A DNA stretch of 64,000 nt from Pseudolabrys sp. (GCA_017849615.1 JAFIGS010000033.1:38186-102185); one strand, 5' to 3'; positions 28,831-37,565 are shown, counted from the stretch's first letter. The notes: a model not told the origin generated them from the letters alone. Made by a program: numbers and translations.

Positions 28831-29862
28831 TCAGCCGCCCGAATAGCCCCCGATGATCGGCAGGACTTCGCCGGTGATGTAGCTGGAACAGCTCGGGGCC
28901 GCGAGGAAGACGAAAGCCGGCGCAATCTCCTCCGGCTGCGCCGGCCGCTTCGTCGGCACGCTGCCGACGAATTTGGTGAGCGCTTCGGCACTGCGGTCGG
29001 CCGGATTGAGCGGCGTCCAGACCGGGCCCGGCGCGACGGCGTTGACGCGGATGCCCTTCGGCACGAGATGCGTCGCCAGCGACCGCACGAAGGCGTGGAT
29101 GCCGCCCTTGGTCATCGAATAGTCGAGCAGTTGGGCATTGCCCATGAGGCCCGTCACCGATCCCGTCATGACAATGGCGCTGCCCGGCTTCAGGTGCGGC
29201 ACTGACGCTTTCGCCATGTGGAAGTAGCCATAGAGATTGGTCTTCAGCGTGCGATCGAAATGCTGTTCGGTGAGATCCTCGAAATCCTGCACGTGCTCCT
29301 GGAATGCGGCATTGTTGACCAGGACGTCGAGGCGGCCGAACTCCTCGAGCGTGCGCGCGACGACGGCGCGGCAGAATTCCGGATCGGACACGTCGCCGGC
29401 AATGGCGAGACAGCGGCGGCCTTCCTTCTCGACGAGGCGCTGCGTCTCGCGCGCGTCCTCGTGTTCGTTGAGATAGACAATGACGACGTCGGCGCCTTCG
29501 CGCGCATAGAGCACGGCCACGCCGCGCCCGATGCCGGAATCGCCGCCGGTGATGATCGCCACCTTGTCCTTGAGCTTTTCCGAGCCGAGATAATGCGGCG
29601 CATCGACCATCGGGGCGAGCTCAAGGTCGGCCTCGATGCCGGGTTTCTTGAAATGCTGCTTCGGCATCGGCAACTCGGGATAGTCGCGCGCGCCGGCCTG
29701 CATCGCCTTTTCCTTCGCGCCTTCCTTGGCGCCGCTCTCGCCGCCGTTCTTTTTGGCGGCGCTTTTTTCCTTGGCGTCGATATTCGCCTGGATCTCGCGG
29801 TGAACGGCCGCTGTCTTCTCTGCGGCCTTGGCGAAACGTTCGAGGTCGGCGGTCGATGCCAT
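28831..29862 (-). CDS. SDR oxidoreductase with charged N-terminal extension (YghA-like)
   Basis: 343 residues. A charged, Lys/Ala/Glu-rich extension (about residues 1-60) precedes PELPMPKQHFKKPG, then a classical SDR domain: TGGDSGIGRG cofactor loop, NNAA, MTGSVTG with the catalytic Ser, and YSMTK with Tyr and Lys. PGPVWTPLNP and GEVLPIIGG are typical of the YghA/glucose-dehydrogenase-like group found in stress-associated clusters. The substrate is unknown. It begins 5 bp after the small gene upstream on the same strand, so the two form an operon. Confidence 0.9.
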   Translation of the reverse strand: MASTADLERFAKAAEKTAAVHREIQANIDAKEKSAAKKNGGESGAKEGAKEKAMQAGARDYPELPMPKQHFKKPGIEADLELAPMVDAPHYLGSEKLKDKVAIITGGDSGIGRGVAVLYAREGADVVIVYLNEHEDARETQRLVEKEGRRCLAIAGDVSDPEFCRAVVARTLEEFGRLDVLVNNAAFQEHVQDFEDLTEQHFDRTLKTNLYGYFHMAKASVPHLKPGSAIVMTGSVTGLMGNAQLLDYSMTKGGIHAFVRSLATHLVPKGIRVNAVAPGPVWTPLNPADRSAEALTKFVGSVPTKRPAQPEEIAPAFVFLAAPSCSSYITGEVLPIIGGYSGG

Positions 29863-29867
29863 TGGAT

Positions 29868-30077
29868 TTACCCCTTCGTTCCGAGAACACTTTCACCCGG
29901 TGCGGGCGCCGGAACCGTAATTGTCACGCCCGCGCCGTCACGAATGGAATTGGAGGCCGCGCCGACGATGGCCTCGAAGGCCGCCTCCTTGCTGGCGTAT
30001 TCGCCGCCAACATCGCCGTCGTGGTCGACCGTCCAGGAGGAACTATCTTTGCGAATGACAGAATAATGCGTGTCCAT
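29868..30077 (-). CDS. Small protein, DUF2188-like
   Basis: 69 residues starting at the ATG 30075-30077 (MDTHYSVIRKD), with GGAG 9 bases upstream. It has the short-strand, helix, strand order of the DUF2188 type: SSSWTVDHDG, then YASKEAAFEAIVGAA and a final beta strand GAGVTITVPA. The gene is easily missed because the same frame stays open for 1.9 kb opposite the aldehyde dehydrogenase gene. It precedes the YghA-like SDR by 5 bp. Function unknown. Confidence 0.7.
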   Translation of the reverse strand: MDTHYSVIRKDSSSWTVDHDGDVGGEYASKEAAFEAIVGAASNSIRDGAGVTITVPAPAPGESVLGTKG

Positions 30078-30166
30078 GGTTGAGCGTCTCCATATTGCTG
30101 ACGGAGAACAGGCGGGCCCGCCGCTTCGTTCCCTGCCTCGCCCGAACGGATGCGGTCTTGAAGTCA

Positions 30167-30183
30167 CTGGCGCACCTCGCCAG
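30167..30183. promoter_or_regulatory. Inverted repeat CTGGCG-N5-CGCCAG
   Basis: Perfect 6-bp arms in the 207-bp divergent region, 102-118 bp upstream of the aldehyde dehydrogenase start. Possible operator; nothing else distinctive is seen in this gap. Confidence 0.25.
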
Positions 30184-30284
30184 ATCGACAACCTGAGGGA
30201 AGTGTGCGAACAAACGGCCGCCGACGCCGCCGGCAGCCCCGCCAGGCGTCTTTGTATTTTTTTGCAGCGCAGCGAGAGTAGAAA

Positions 30285-31730
30285 ATGACCACGCCGCAGT
30301 ATCTTTCCAAGCTGGACCATTACATCAACGGCGTCTGGACGCAGCCGACCTCCGGCAAGAGCCAGGACGTCGTCAACCCTGCGACCAATCAGCCGATCGG
30401 CAAGCTCGGGCATGCATCGAAGGCCGATCTCGAGGCCGCGGTGAAAGCGGCGGAAGCCGGCTTCAAGACGTGGCGCAAGGTGTCGTCTTTCGAGCGCGCC
30501 AAGCTGCTGCGCAAGACCGCCGATCTGGTCCGCAGCCGCGCCGAGCAGATCGCCACGGCGCTGACCTTCGAGCAGGGCAAGGTTTTCGCCGAGGCCAAGA
30601 TCGAGGTCATGGGCGCGGCCGATATTCTGGAATGGTTCGCCGACGAAGGCCGCCGTGCCTATGGCCGCATCATCCCGGCGCGCGCCGACGGCGTGCGCAA
30701 CATGGTGATCATGGAGCCGGTGGGCCCGGTCGCCGGTTTCTCGCCGTGGAATTTCCCGGTCACGCAGGCCGCCCGCAAGATCGCGGCCGCGCTCGCCGCC
30801 GGTTGCTCGATCATCGTCAAGTGCCCGGAAGAAACGCCCGGCTCGCCGATCGAGTTCGTCAAATGCTTCGAGGATGCGGGCGTGCCGGCCGGCGTCATCA
30901 ATCTCCTGTACGGCGTGCCGTCTGAGATCTCCGAATACCTCATCGCGCACCCGACCATTCGCAAGATCTCCTTCACGGGCTCGGTGCCGGTCGGCAAGCA
31001 ACTCGCCTCGCTCGCCGGCCTGCACATGAAGCGCGCCACCATGGAGCTCGGCGGCCATGCGCCGGTGATGGTGTTCGACGATGCCGACGCCGACGGCGCG
31101 GCGACGTTGATGGCGGCGATGAAGTATCGCAACGCCGGCCAGGTCTGCGTGTCGCCGACCCGCTTCTTCGTGCAGGAGAAGGCCTACGACCGGTTCGTGT
31201 CGAAATTCATCGATCTCGCCAAGGCGGTGAAGGTCGGCGACGGCTTCGACCCGGCCAGCAAGATGGGCCCGCTCGCCAATCCGCGCCGCGTCAACGCGAT
31301 GGAAAGCATCATTCTCGACGCCAAGGAAAAGGGTGCCAAGATCGAGACCGGCGGCGAGCGCATCGGCAATGCCGGCAACTTCTTCGAGCCGACGGTGCTG
31401 ACGGGCGTGCCGCAGAGCGCGCGCATCATGAGCGAAGAGCCGTTCGGGCCGGTCGCCGTGATGATGCCGTTCAAGGACACGGATGCGATGCTGGAGCAGG
31501 CTAACAGCCTGCCCTTCGGCCTCGCCAGCTATGCCTTCACCACGAACGCCAAGACCGCGGCCAAGCTGACCGATTCCATCGATGCCGGCATGCTGAGCAT
31601 CAACCACTTCGGCATCGCGCTGCCGGAGACGCCGTTCGGCGGCATCAAGGATTCCGGCTACGGCCACGAAGGCGGTATCGAAGGCCTCAACGCCTACCTG
31701 CAGACCAAGTTCGTCAGCCATCTGGCCTGA
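30285..31730 (+). CDS. NAD(P)-dependent aldehyde dehydrogenase (succinate-semialdehyde type)
   Basis: 481 residues, full ALDH length. The cofactor stretch GPVAGFSPWNFPVTQAARK, the general-base Glu in TMELGGHAPVMVF and the catalytic Cys in NAGQVCVSPTRF are intact, and the C-terminus has GYGHEGGIEGL. The SPWNFPV and CVSPTR variants fit the succinate-semialdehyde or 2-oxoglutarate-semialdehyde dehydrogenase branch. It turns a short aldehyde acid into the acid. It is a single-gene unit, but a nearby organic-acid symporter (32.1 kb) and a sugar-acid-like catabolic cluster (from 33.5 kb) make an oxo-acid semialdehyde substrate plausible. Confidence 0.92.
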   Translation: MTTPQYLSKLDHYINGVWTQPTSGKSQDVVNPATNQPIGKLGHASKADLEAAVKAAEAGFKTWRKVSSFERAKLLRKTADLVRSRAEQIATALTFEQGKVFAEAKIEVMGAADILEWFADEGRRAYGRIIPARADGVRNMVIMEPVGPVAGFSPWNFPVTQAARKIAAALAAGCSIIVKCPEETPGSPIEFVKCFEDAGVPAGVINLLYGVPSEISEYLIAHPTIRKISFTGSVPVGKQLASLAGLHMKRATMELGGHAPVMVFDDADADGAATLMAAMKYRNAGQVCVSPTRFFVQEKAYDRFVSKFIDLAKAVKVGDGFDPASKMGPLANPRRVNAMESIILDAKEKGAKIETGGERIGNAGNFFEPTVLTGVPQSARIMSEEPFGPVAVMMPFKDTDAMLEQANSLPFGLASYAFTTNAKTAAKLTDSIDAGMLSINHFGIALPETPFGGIKDSGYGHEGGIEGLNAYLQTKFVSHLA

Positions 31731-31758
31731 CGACAGCGACGACCTGCTCGACGATCCA

Positions 31759-31791
31759 GGTGGCGCCATTCCGCAAGGGGTGGCGCCATTC
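31759..31791. repeat. Direct repeat GGTGGCGCCATTC x2
   Basis: Two perfect 13-bp copies (31759-31771 and 31779-31791) with a 20-bp period, just beyond the 3' end of the tRNA gene and after the aldehyde dehydrogenase stop. TGGCGC is also in the tRNA 3' end. It may be a local duplication or attachment-site remnant. Confidence 0.5.
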
Positions 31792-31838
31792 GTTTGAGAT
31801 CGACTCCTGGAAGACCAGGGCCGCCGTTGCGCGGCAAT

Positions 31839-31915
31839 TGGCGCGCCCGGAGAGATTCGAACTCCCGACCCTCAGATTCGAAGTCTGATGCTCTATCCAG
31901 CTGAGCTACGGGCGC
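31839..31915 (-). tRNA. tRNA-Arg (anticodon TCG)
   Basis: 77 nt including an encoded CCA. The minus strand reads GCGCCCG (acceptor), TA, GCTC...GAGC (D arm), TCAGA-CTTCGAA-TCTGA (anticodon arm, TCG, reads CGA), GGGTC variable, GGGAG-TTCGAAT-CTCTC (T arm), CGGGCGC-G-CCA. All four stems pair perfectly. A weak AAGACA-N17-TACAAG lies 9 bp upstream of the 5' end and may be its promoter. Confidence 0.97.
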
Positions 31916-32086
31916 TTGCCGGCGCTTGTAGCCGGTTCGCGCAGAGCTGTCTTGGCGTCGGTCCGCTGCAACGCAAAAAGATTGTCAACGTGACGAAGTG
32001 GCGCACCCTCGTCCTTTCGCGGTAGGGCTCTCCCGGCCGGCTGATCCCGCTGCCGGGCCCGTCGCCACGACAAGGACCTCATTCTC

Positions 32087-33400
32087 ATGAGCGCAATCGA
32101 CACATCGAACGATTTCACGTCCGCGGACGTGCGAAAACGCGTCAGGATGATCTTCATCGGCTCGGCCGGCAATCTCGTCGAGTGGTACGACTTCTACGCC
32201 TACACCGCATTTGCGCTCTATTTTGCCCCTGCCTTCTTCCCGAAGAGCGATCCGGTCGCTCAACAGCTCGATGCCGCGGTTCTCTTCGCCGCAACATTCC
32301 TGATGCGCCCGCTCGGCGGCTGGCTGTTCGGCTATCTGGCCGATCGCTATGGCCGCAAATTCTCGCTGACGCTGTCCGTCGTCTGCATGTGCGCGGGGTC
32401 GCTGATCATCGCGGTGACGCCGACCTATGCGACCATCGGAGCGGCCGCCCCGATCATTCTCGCCATCGCCCGCGTCATCGAAGGCCTCAGCCTCGGCGGC
32501 GAATACGGCAGCAGCGCCACCTATCTCACCGAAGTCGCCGGCGAGAAGCATCGCGGCTTCTACTCGAGCTTCCAGTACGTCACGCTGATCGGCGGGCAGC
32601 TCACCGCGATCCTCGTCCTTCTGATCCTGCAATACGTCGTGCTGACGGAAGCCCAGCTCAAGGACTGGGGCTGGCGCATCCCGTTCTTCATCGGCGCAGG
32701 CCTGGCGGTCTTCGTCGCCTTCATGCGGCGGGAGCTGCACGAGACCGACGCCTTCCTCGCCGCCCAGAAGGCCGGCGTGACGCGCGGCACCATTCGCGAG
32801 CTGCTGAAGTTTCCGCGCGAGCTTCTCCTCGTCGTCGGCCTGACCGCCGGCGGCACCGCGGCGTTCTACACCTTCACTACCTACATGCAGACCTTCGTGC
32901 GCCTTTCCACGGGATTGAGCCCAACGGAAACCACGCTGGTGATCTTCGGCACTTTGATTTTCGCGACGCTGCTTCAACCCCTGTACGGCGCCATCTCGGA
33001 CCGGGTCGGCCGCAAGCCGGTGCTCATGTTTTTCGGCATCGTCGGCACGCTGGCCACGGTGCCGATCCTGATGACCCTGCGCGCCGCCGGCTCGCCGCTG
33101 GTCGCGTTTGTGCTGATCTGCGCCGCCTGGGTCTTCACCGCCGGCTATACATCCATCAATGCGGTGGTGAAGGCCGAACTATTTCCCACCAATGTGCGCG
33201 CTCTCGGCGTCGGCATTCCCTACGCCCTGACGGTGTCCATCTTCGGCGGCACGGCGCCGGCGATCGCACACGCCTTCAAGAGTGCCGGGCATGAGGACTG
33301 GTTCTTCTATTATCTCGCCGGCATCATCTTCCTGTCGTTCGTCGTGTACATGACCATGCGCGACACCAAGCACGCCTCGGCGATGCACAGGCACGCCTGA
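32087..33400 (+). CDS. MHS-family MFS organic-acid symporter (KgtP-like)
   Basis: 437 residues with 12 helices. GNLVEWYDFYAYTA at helix 1 is the signature of metabolite:H+ symporters (2-oxoglutarate, citrate, shikimate, proline). FGYLADRYGRKFSL after helix 2 and RVIEGLSLGGEYGSSATYL in helix 4 agree. It imports a small organic acid, most like 2-oxoglutarate permease by overall pattern. It starts with an ATG after AAGGA and ends at a strong terminator. It is flanked by the tRNA gene and the sugar-isomerase operon, so it is probably its own transcript. Confidence 0.92.
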   Translation: MSAIDTSNDFTSADVRKRVRMIFIGSAGNLVEWYDFYAYTAFALYFAPAFFPKSDPVAQQLDAAVLFAATFLMRPLGGWLFGYLADRYGRKFSLTLSVVCMCAGSLIIAVTPTYATIGAAAPIILAIARVIEGLSLGGEYGSSATYLTEVAGEKHRGFYSSFQYVTLIGGQLTAILVLLILQYVVLTEAQLKDWGWRIPFFIGAGLAVFVAFMRRELHETDAFLAAQKAGVTRGTIRELLKFPRELLLVVGLTAGGTAAFYTFTTYMQTFVRLSTGLSPTETTLVIFGTLIFATLLQPLYGAISDRVGRKPVLMFFGIVGTLATVPILMTLRAAGSPLVAFVLICAAWVFTAGYTSINAVVKAELFPTNVRALGVGIPYALTVSIFGGTAPAIAHAFKSAGHEDWFFYYLAGIIFLSFVVYMTMRDTKHASAMHRHA

Positions 33401-33424
33401 TCCCACCATTAAGAAAAAATGAAA

Positions 33425-33458
33425 GCGGCGGCGAGCAGCGCTCGCCGCCGCTTTTTTT
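33425..33458. terminator. Strong bidirectional intrinsic terminator
   Basis: Perfect 12-bp stem GCGGCGGCGAGC / GCTCGCCGCCGC with an AGC loop, followed by TTTTTTT (33452-33458). A-rich sequence (TTAAGAAAAAATGAAA) on the other side gives a U-rich tail on the minus strand too. It lies between the converging symporter and isomerase genes and serves both. Confidence 0.93.
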
Positions 33459-33475
33459 ATCGCGGGCCGCCAGCC

Positions 33476-34303
33476 TCAGGCGAACGTGGCGCTGTAGCGC
33501 TCGATACAGGTCTTCAGCACTTCCTCGCCGGGCCTCGTCCACCAGTCCTGGGCCGAGAAGATCTCGATCTCGGTCGGGCCCTGGTAGCCGGCGGCCTCGA
33601 TCAACTTGCGGAACCGCGGCAGGTCGATGACGCCGTCGCCGGGCATGCCGCGGTCGAGCAGCAGGTCCTTGGTCGGCACCAGCCAGTCGCAAATGTGGTA
33701 GCCAAGAATGCGCTTCTCCCGGCCGGCGCGGGCGATCTGCGTCTCGATCTCCGGATCCCACCAGACGTGATAGACGTCGATGGCAACGCCGACGTCGTCG
33801 CCCAGTTGCCCGGCCATATCGAGCGCCTGCTTGAGCGTGTTCACGCAGGCGCGGTCGCCGGCATACATGGGGTGCAAGGGCTCGATGGCCAGCGGCACGC
33901 CGACCGCGCGCGCATGCGGCAGGATCGCGGCGAGGCCGTCCTGCACCATCTGCCGCGCCGCGCCGATATCGCGCGTCCCGGCCGGCAGTCCGCCGACCAC
34001 CAGCACCAGACATTCGGCGCCCAGCGCGGCCGCCTCATCGAGCGCGCGCTTGTTGTCGTCGATCGCCGCCTGACGTCCGGCGGCATCCGCCGCGGGAAAC
34101 ATGCCACCGCGGCAGTAGCCGGAAACCTTGAGGCCGTTGTCCCTGATCGCCTTGGCGGCGGTGTCGAGGCCGACGGCCGCGACCTGGTCGCGCCACGGAT
34201 CGACATAGGGAATGCCGAGCTTGGCGCAGGCTGCCACCGCTTCGGGCAGTTTCCATTGCTGGCGCACAGTGGCGAGATTGATCGAAAGGCCTTCGGTCTT
34301 CAT
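33476..34303 (-). CDS. Sugar phosphate isomerase/epimerase-like TIM-barrel protein
   Basis: 275 residues from the ATG 34301-34303, preceded by AGGGAAG. The frame stays open much further upstream, but that part is the shadow of the next gene. It has the xylose-isomerase-like AP-endonuclease family 2 pattern: LAIEPLHPMYAGD (metal Glu), VAIDVYHVWWDP (Asp-His), LGYHICDWLVP (His) and PTEIEIFSAQDWW (last Glu). It should isomerise or epimerise a sugar or hydroxy-keto acid with a divalent metal. It is the last gene of a three-gene operon with an enolase-superfamily enzyme and a second TIM-barrel protein. Confidence 0.87.
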   Translation of the reverse strand: MKTEGLSINLATVRQQWKLPEAVAACAKLGIPYVDPWRDQVAAVGLDTAAKAIRDNGLKVSGYCRGGMFPAADAAGRQAAIDDNKRALDEAAALGAECLVLVVGGLPAGTRDIGAARQMVQDGLAAILPHARAVGVPLAIEPLHPMYAGDRACVNTLKQALDMAGQLGDDVGVAIDVYHVWWDPEIETQIARAGREKRILGYHICDWLVPTKDLLLDRGMPGDGVIDLPRFRKLIEAAGYQGPTEIEIFSAQDWWTRPGEEVLKTCIERYSATFA

Positions 34304-34326
34304 CGTTTCTTCCCTTGAATTTTGAT

Positions 34327-35760
34327 TTATGCGCCGGCGAGCGCGGCGCTCGGCCGCATCGCCGACCAGTCCGGCTGCAAGGCCGTTCCCAGACCATGCG
34401 CGCGGGCGATCGAGCCCAACGCGATATCCCCATCCTTGATCGACAGCCGCACGCGACCATTGGCGGCGCGGGCATAAAGATCGCCATGCGCGGCAAGGAA
34501 TGCGTCCTGCTCCGCTTGCGGCGCGCCGGCCATGCCGTCGACATAATGGTGGCCATTGCGTTCGACATGCGTGGCACCGACCAGCGAAGCCAGCGTCAAA
34601 TCCTGTTGAACGGCGACGCCGCCCTGCGTGGTGAGATCTTCCGCCGACATCACGTAATGCCCGCCGTCGGCGCCGTAATGCGCGACGCGGGCGCTGTTGA
34701 GCAGCGCGCGGTAAAAGCCCTTGCAGGACTTCGACGAGATACCGGTGTAGCCGAGCGCGCGGGCGCGCGGGAACACGTCGAAGTCGCTGTCGGATTCGTC
34801 GATCTCGACGGCGATATCCCTGGCCAGCGGGTGCACCGGCTTGCTGAGCGCCTCGGCACGGGTGATCGGCTGCTCGATCAGCAGCAGCGAGGCCTTGAGC
34901 TTCCCGAGGCGGGCGTCCTCGCCCATGCGCCGCCACAACGTCATGACGGCATCGACGTTCTCGTATTGCTCGTTGCCGTCGAGTGTCGCCTTGTAGGCTC
35001 CGGCGTCGCGGTCGAGCACGGCGGCAATGGCTGCCAGCCGCTCGATGTCCTCTTCTATCTCGCCGCCGACCTTGAGCTTGAAATAGCGATGGCCGTAGGC
35101 GGCGATGACTTCCTCAAGGCTCTCCGGCAAGCCGTCGTCGAGCCGCTTGCCCACTGTCTCCGCGCGCGTAATGGCATCGACAAGGCCGACGGTATGGCGC
35201 GCGGCGATGCTCGCAGCCACCTTGCGGGTCGCCAGAAACCTGTCGAGAGCGAAGCCGTCGAGATCCGGCGTCAGGGCCGAGGTAATCCCGAGACGATTGG
35301 CACGCACGAGTTCACCGACAGGCACGCCCTCAAGCCGGCCGAGCGCGTCGATGATGGCGCGCTCGATCAAGGCCTGACCGAAAGACGCCACCAATCCGTT
35401 CAGCCCCGCCTTGGCGCAGAGCGCGCGATGGCCGGCATTGGCGGCCGCGGTGATGCCGAAGGCGGTGTCATCGCCGACGGCGATGGCATGGCGCTGCGCA
35501 CTGGCCAGCGAGCGGCGCAACTGATCGAAATTGTCGTCATTCGACAGGCCTGGGGATTTGTCGAACCACTTCGGCACCAGGAGCTCGGCGGCGATGCCTT
35601 CTCCTTCCCGGCCTTCCGCCGTGCGGACGCGCGCGCGCACGAACAGTTGCGGCGCCTCGCGCAAGGTGACGACGCCGAAGCGGAACGGCAGTCGCAAGGT
35701 CACGGGGCGCTCATAGGCGCGCACGTCGATCAGTCTCAGGCGGATGGCGTCCGGCGTCAT
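34327..35760 (-). CDS. Enolase-superfamily (mandelate racemase/muconate-lactonising-like) enzyme
   Basis: 477 residues from the ATG 35758-35760, longer than the usual 370-400. Residues expected of the superfamily are visible: K228-x-K230 in YFKLKVGG, metal-ligand regions D261-G-N263, E296 in LLIEQP and D321-E322 in IDESD, and lysines K344/K347 in ISSKSCKG. The Lys-x-Lys plus a later Lys fits the muconate-lactonising subgroup (dehydratase, racemase or cycloisomerase). It abstracts a proton next to a carboxylate; the substrate is unknown. Its start overlaps the stop of the upstream isomerase gene by 4 bp, so translation is coupled. Confidence 0.82.
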   Translation of the reverse strand: MTPDAIRLRLIDVRAYERPVTLRLPFRFGVVTLREAPQLFVRARVRTAEGREGEGIAAELLVPKWFDKSPGLSNDDNFDQLRRSLASAQRHAIAVGDDTAFGITAAANAGHRALCAKAGLNGLVASFGQALIERAIIDALGRLEGVPVGELVRANRLGITSALTPDLDGFALDRFLATRKVAASIAARHTVGLVDAITRAETVGKRLDDGLPESLEEVIAAYGHRYFKLKVGGEIEEDIERLAAIAAVLDRDAGAYKATLDGNEQYENVDAVMTLWRRMGEDARLGKLKASLLLIEQPITRAEALSKPVHPLARDIAVEIDESDSDFDVFPRARALGYTGISSKSCKGFYRALLNSARVAHYGADGGHYVMSAEDLTTQGGVAVQQDLTLASLVGATHVERNGHHYVDGMAGAPQAEQDAFLAAHGDLYARAANGRVRLSIKDGDIALGSIARAHGLGTALQPDWSAMRPSAALAGA

Positions 35761-36599
35761 TGCAAGGATGTCTCCAGTAGACCGCGCACATATCCGATGG
35801 AGCGGGCGGCGCAAGTCGGGCCGTCAGGTTCGTAGACGAAAGGTTCGATGCCGATATCGGCGGCGTAGTTCTGCTCGCGCAGCGCCGCAACGATGGGCGC
35901 GAAGGCCAGTTCGCCCTGCCCCGGCCCGCGCCTGTTCGGATCGTTGAAATGGACATGCCCGATCATGCCGGTTGGCAGCCAGCGCCGAAGGACACCGGCA
36001 ATCGATGCCGACTCGGTCTGCGATGCGGACGCGCAATCGATCATGGTGCGTAACGCCGGATTGCCGACCTCGCTAACAATCGCGGCGGCTTCCTCGACGG
36101 TATTGATGTGGTTGGTCTGTTTACCGAGCGGCTCGATGCAGTAGACGACGCCGGCGGCGGCCGCGGCGTCCGCAGCCGCGGCAAAGCATTCGACGGCGTG
36201 GCGGCGGTTCTCGTTCTCGAAGCCCGGTTCGAGCAACCGGTTGGCCGCGGAGCCATGCACAAGCGCCTTGCCGCCGAGATCTGCGCAGAGGTTGCACAGA
36301 TCGCGCATGAAATCCTTGGTCCGCTCGCGCTGCGCGCGGTCGCGGGAGGTGATCGAGAGGCCGGCCGGTGTCTGCAGGAGCCAGTGCAGCCCTGTGACGG
36401 CGATGCCGGCGTCCGCGGCAGTTTGGCGCAGCACACGGCGGTCGGCTACGGGCAGACGATGCGGCTCGGCAGCAAGGGTGAAGGGCGCTACCTCCAGACC
36501 ATCGTAACCGAGGCGCGCGGCGATATCGCATTGCTCTGCAAAGGTCCGGTTTCCCAGGACCTCATTGCAAAGGCCGATTCTCGGCGCCGCCTGCCTCAT
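35757..36599 (-). CDS. Sugar phosphate isomerase/epimerase-like TIM-barrel protein (second copy)
   Basis: 280 residues from the ATG 36597-36599, with GGAGG 7 bases upstream; the longer frame from 36665 lacks a site. Motifs of the xylose-isomerase-like family are GYDGLEVAPF, VYCIEPLG, RTMIDCASAS, IGHVHFND and IGIEPFVYEP. It differs clearly from the first copy (33476-34303), so the two probably act on successive or different intermediates. It is the first gene of the operon; its promoter region, shared with the ABC importer, holds a predicted TetR operator 74-91 bp upstream. Confidence 0.88.
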   Translation of the reverse strand: MRQAAPRIGLCNEVLGNRTFAEQCDIAARLGYDGLEVAPFTLAAEPHRLPVADRRVLRQTAADAGIAVTGLHWLLQTPAGLSITSRDRAQRERTKDFMRDLCNLCADLGGKALVHGSAANRLLEPGFENENRRHAVECFAAAADAAAAAGVVYCIEPLGKQTNHINTVEEAAAIVSEVGNPALRTMIDCASASQTESASIAGVLRRWLPTGMIGHVHFNDPNRRGPGQGELAFAPIVAALREQNYAADIGIEPFVYEPDGPTCAARSIGYVRGLLETSLQ

Positions 36600-36672
36600 T
36601 TGTTTCCTCCGGCACCGTTGGCGCCTATTGGCCCACGTCCCGAGACTTGACCCGGGCGCGCGCACCTCCTTA

Positions 36673-36690
36673 AATAACTAAATGGTTACA
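36673..36690. promoter_or_regulatory. Predicted TetR operator, copy 1
   Basis: AATAACTAAATGGTTACA, a dyad with TAAC/GTTA arms, in the divergent promoter between the isomerase operon and the ABC importer operon. It matches the site at 41903-41920 at 14 of 18 positions (16 of 20 with the flanking TA). Such sharing between two promoters next to a TetR gene suggests one regulator. Confidence 0.6.
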
Positions 36691-36733
36691 TCTGGCATAG
36701 GCGCGCTGCAAGACGCCGGCCTGGAGGAAGCAA

Positions 36734-37537
36734 ATGTCCGGATCGAGTTCGGGAATTATCCGCCTGCTCCAGGCTAGCTGGCTTAGGCCGCTGATTTTCT
36801 TGGTGTTTTTGACCGTCCTCTGGGATCTGTCGATCCGCCTTTTCAATATTCCCGCCTATCAGGTGCCCAAACCGGCCGATGTCATCCACACGCTGTGGAG
36901 CGACTGGCCCAGCCTGCTGGCCAATTCCGTGCCGACGACGATCGCCACGGTCCAGGGTTTCGTCCTGTCGGCCCTGTTCGGCATCCCGATGGCGATGCTG
37001 ATCGTCGGTTCCCGCACCATCGAAAGCTACGTCTATCCGCTGCTGGTGTTTTCGCAGTCGATTCCGAAAATCGCGATCGCGCCGCTGTTTGTCGTCTGGT
37101 TCGGCTTCGGCATGCTGCCGAAGGTGCTGTCCGCATTCCTGCTCGGCTTTTTCCCCGTCGTGGTTTCGGCAGTCCAGGGCTTCAAATCGGTCGAGCCCGA
37201 CATGGTCGATCTCGCGCGCGCCATGGAAGCCAGCCGCTTTCAGACTTTCCGCATGGTAAGGTTGCCTCATGCCCTGCCCGCGATTTTCTCGGGGCTGAAA
37301 GTGTCGATCACGCTGGCCGTCGTCGGCGCGGTGGTCGGCGAATTCGTCGGCTCCAATTCGGGGCTGGGCTTCGTGTTGCAGCGATCGATCGGCAATTTCG
37401 AACTGCCGACGATGTTCGCGGCGCTGGTGCTGCTGTCGCTGATCGGCGTGATCCTGTTCTGGATCCTCGATCTGATCGAGCGCGTGTGCATCCCCTGGCA
37501 TGCCAGCCAGCGCCAGGATCTAGTTCTTGCGGCCTGA
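36734..37537 (+). CDS. NitT/TauT-type ABC transporter permease
   Basis: 267 residues with about six helices and the coupling loop DLARAMEASRFQTFRMVRLP. FSQSIPKIAIAPLFVVWFG is typical of the nitrate/taurine/hydroxymethylpyrimidine permease family. GGAGGAAG precedes the ATG. It is the first gene of a permease, binding-protein, ATPase operon that is divergent from the isomerase/enolase operon, so the imported compound is most likely the substrate of those enzymes. Confidence 0.93.
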   Translation: MSGSSSGIIRLLQASWLRPLIFLVFLTVLWDLSIRLFNIPAYQVPKPADVIHTLWSDWPSLLANSVPTTIATVQGFVLSALFGIPMAMLIVGSRTIESYVYPLLVFSQSIPKIAIAPLFVVWFGFGMLPKVLSAFLLGFFPVVVSAVQGFKSVEPDMVDLARAMEASRFQTFRMVRLPHALPAIFSGLKVSITLAVVGAVVGEFVGSNSGLGFVLQRSIGNFELPTMFAALVLLSLIGVILFWILDLIERVCIPWHASQRQDLVLAA

Positions 37538-37565
37538 CAATAAATAAAACCCGAGGGAGAGAAGC

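Noticed and set aside
30078-31769. Upstream part of the long minus-strand frame opposite the aldehyde dehydrogenase
   Set aside because: Shadow of the dehydrogenase gene; only the last 69 codons (29868-30077) are kept as a gene.
34304-34936. N-terminal extension of the isomerase frame at 33476
   Set aside because: The extension is an off-frame reading of the enolase-superfamily gene; the ATG at 34303 has an AGGGAAG site and begins the homology.
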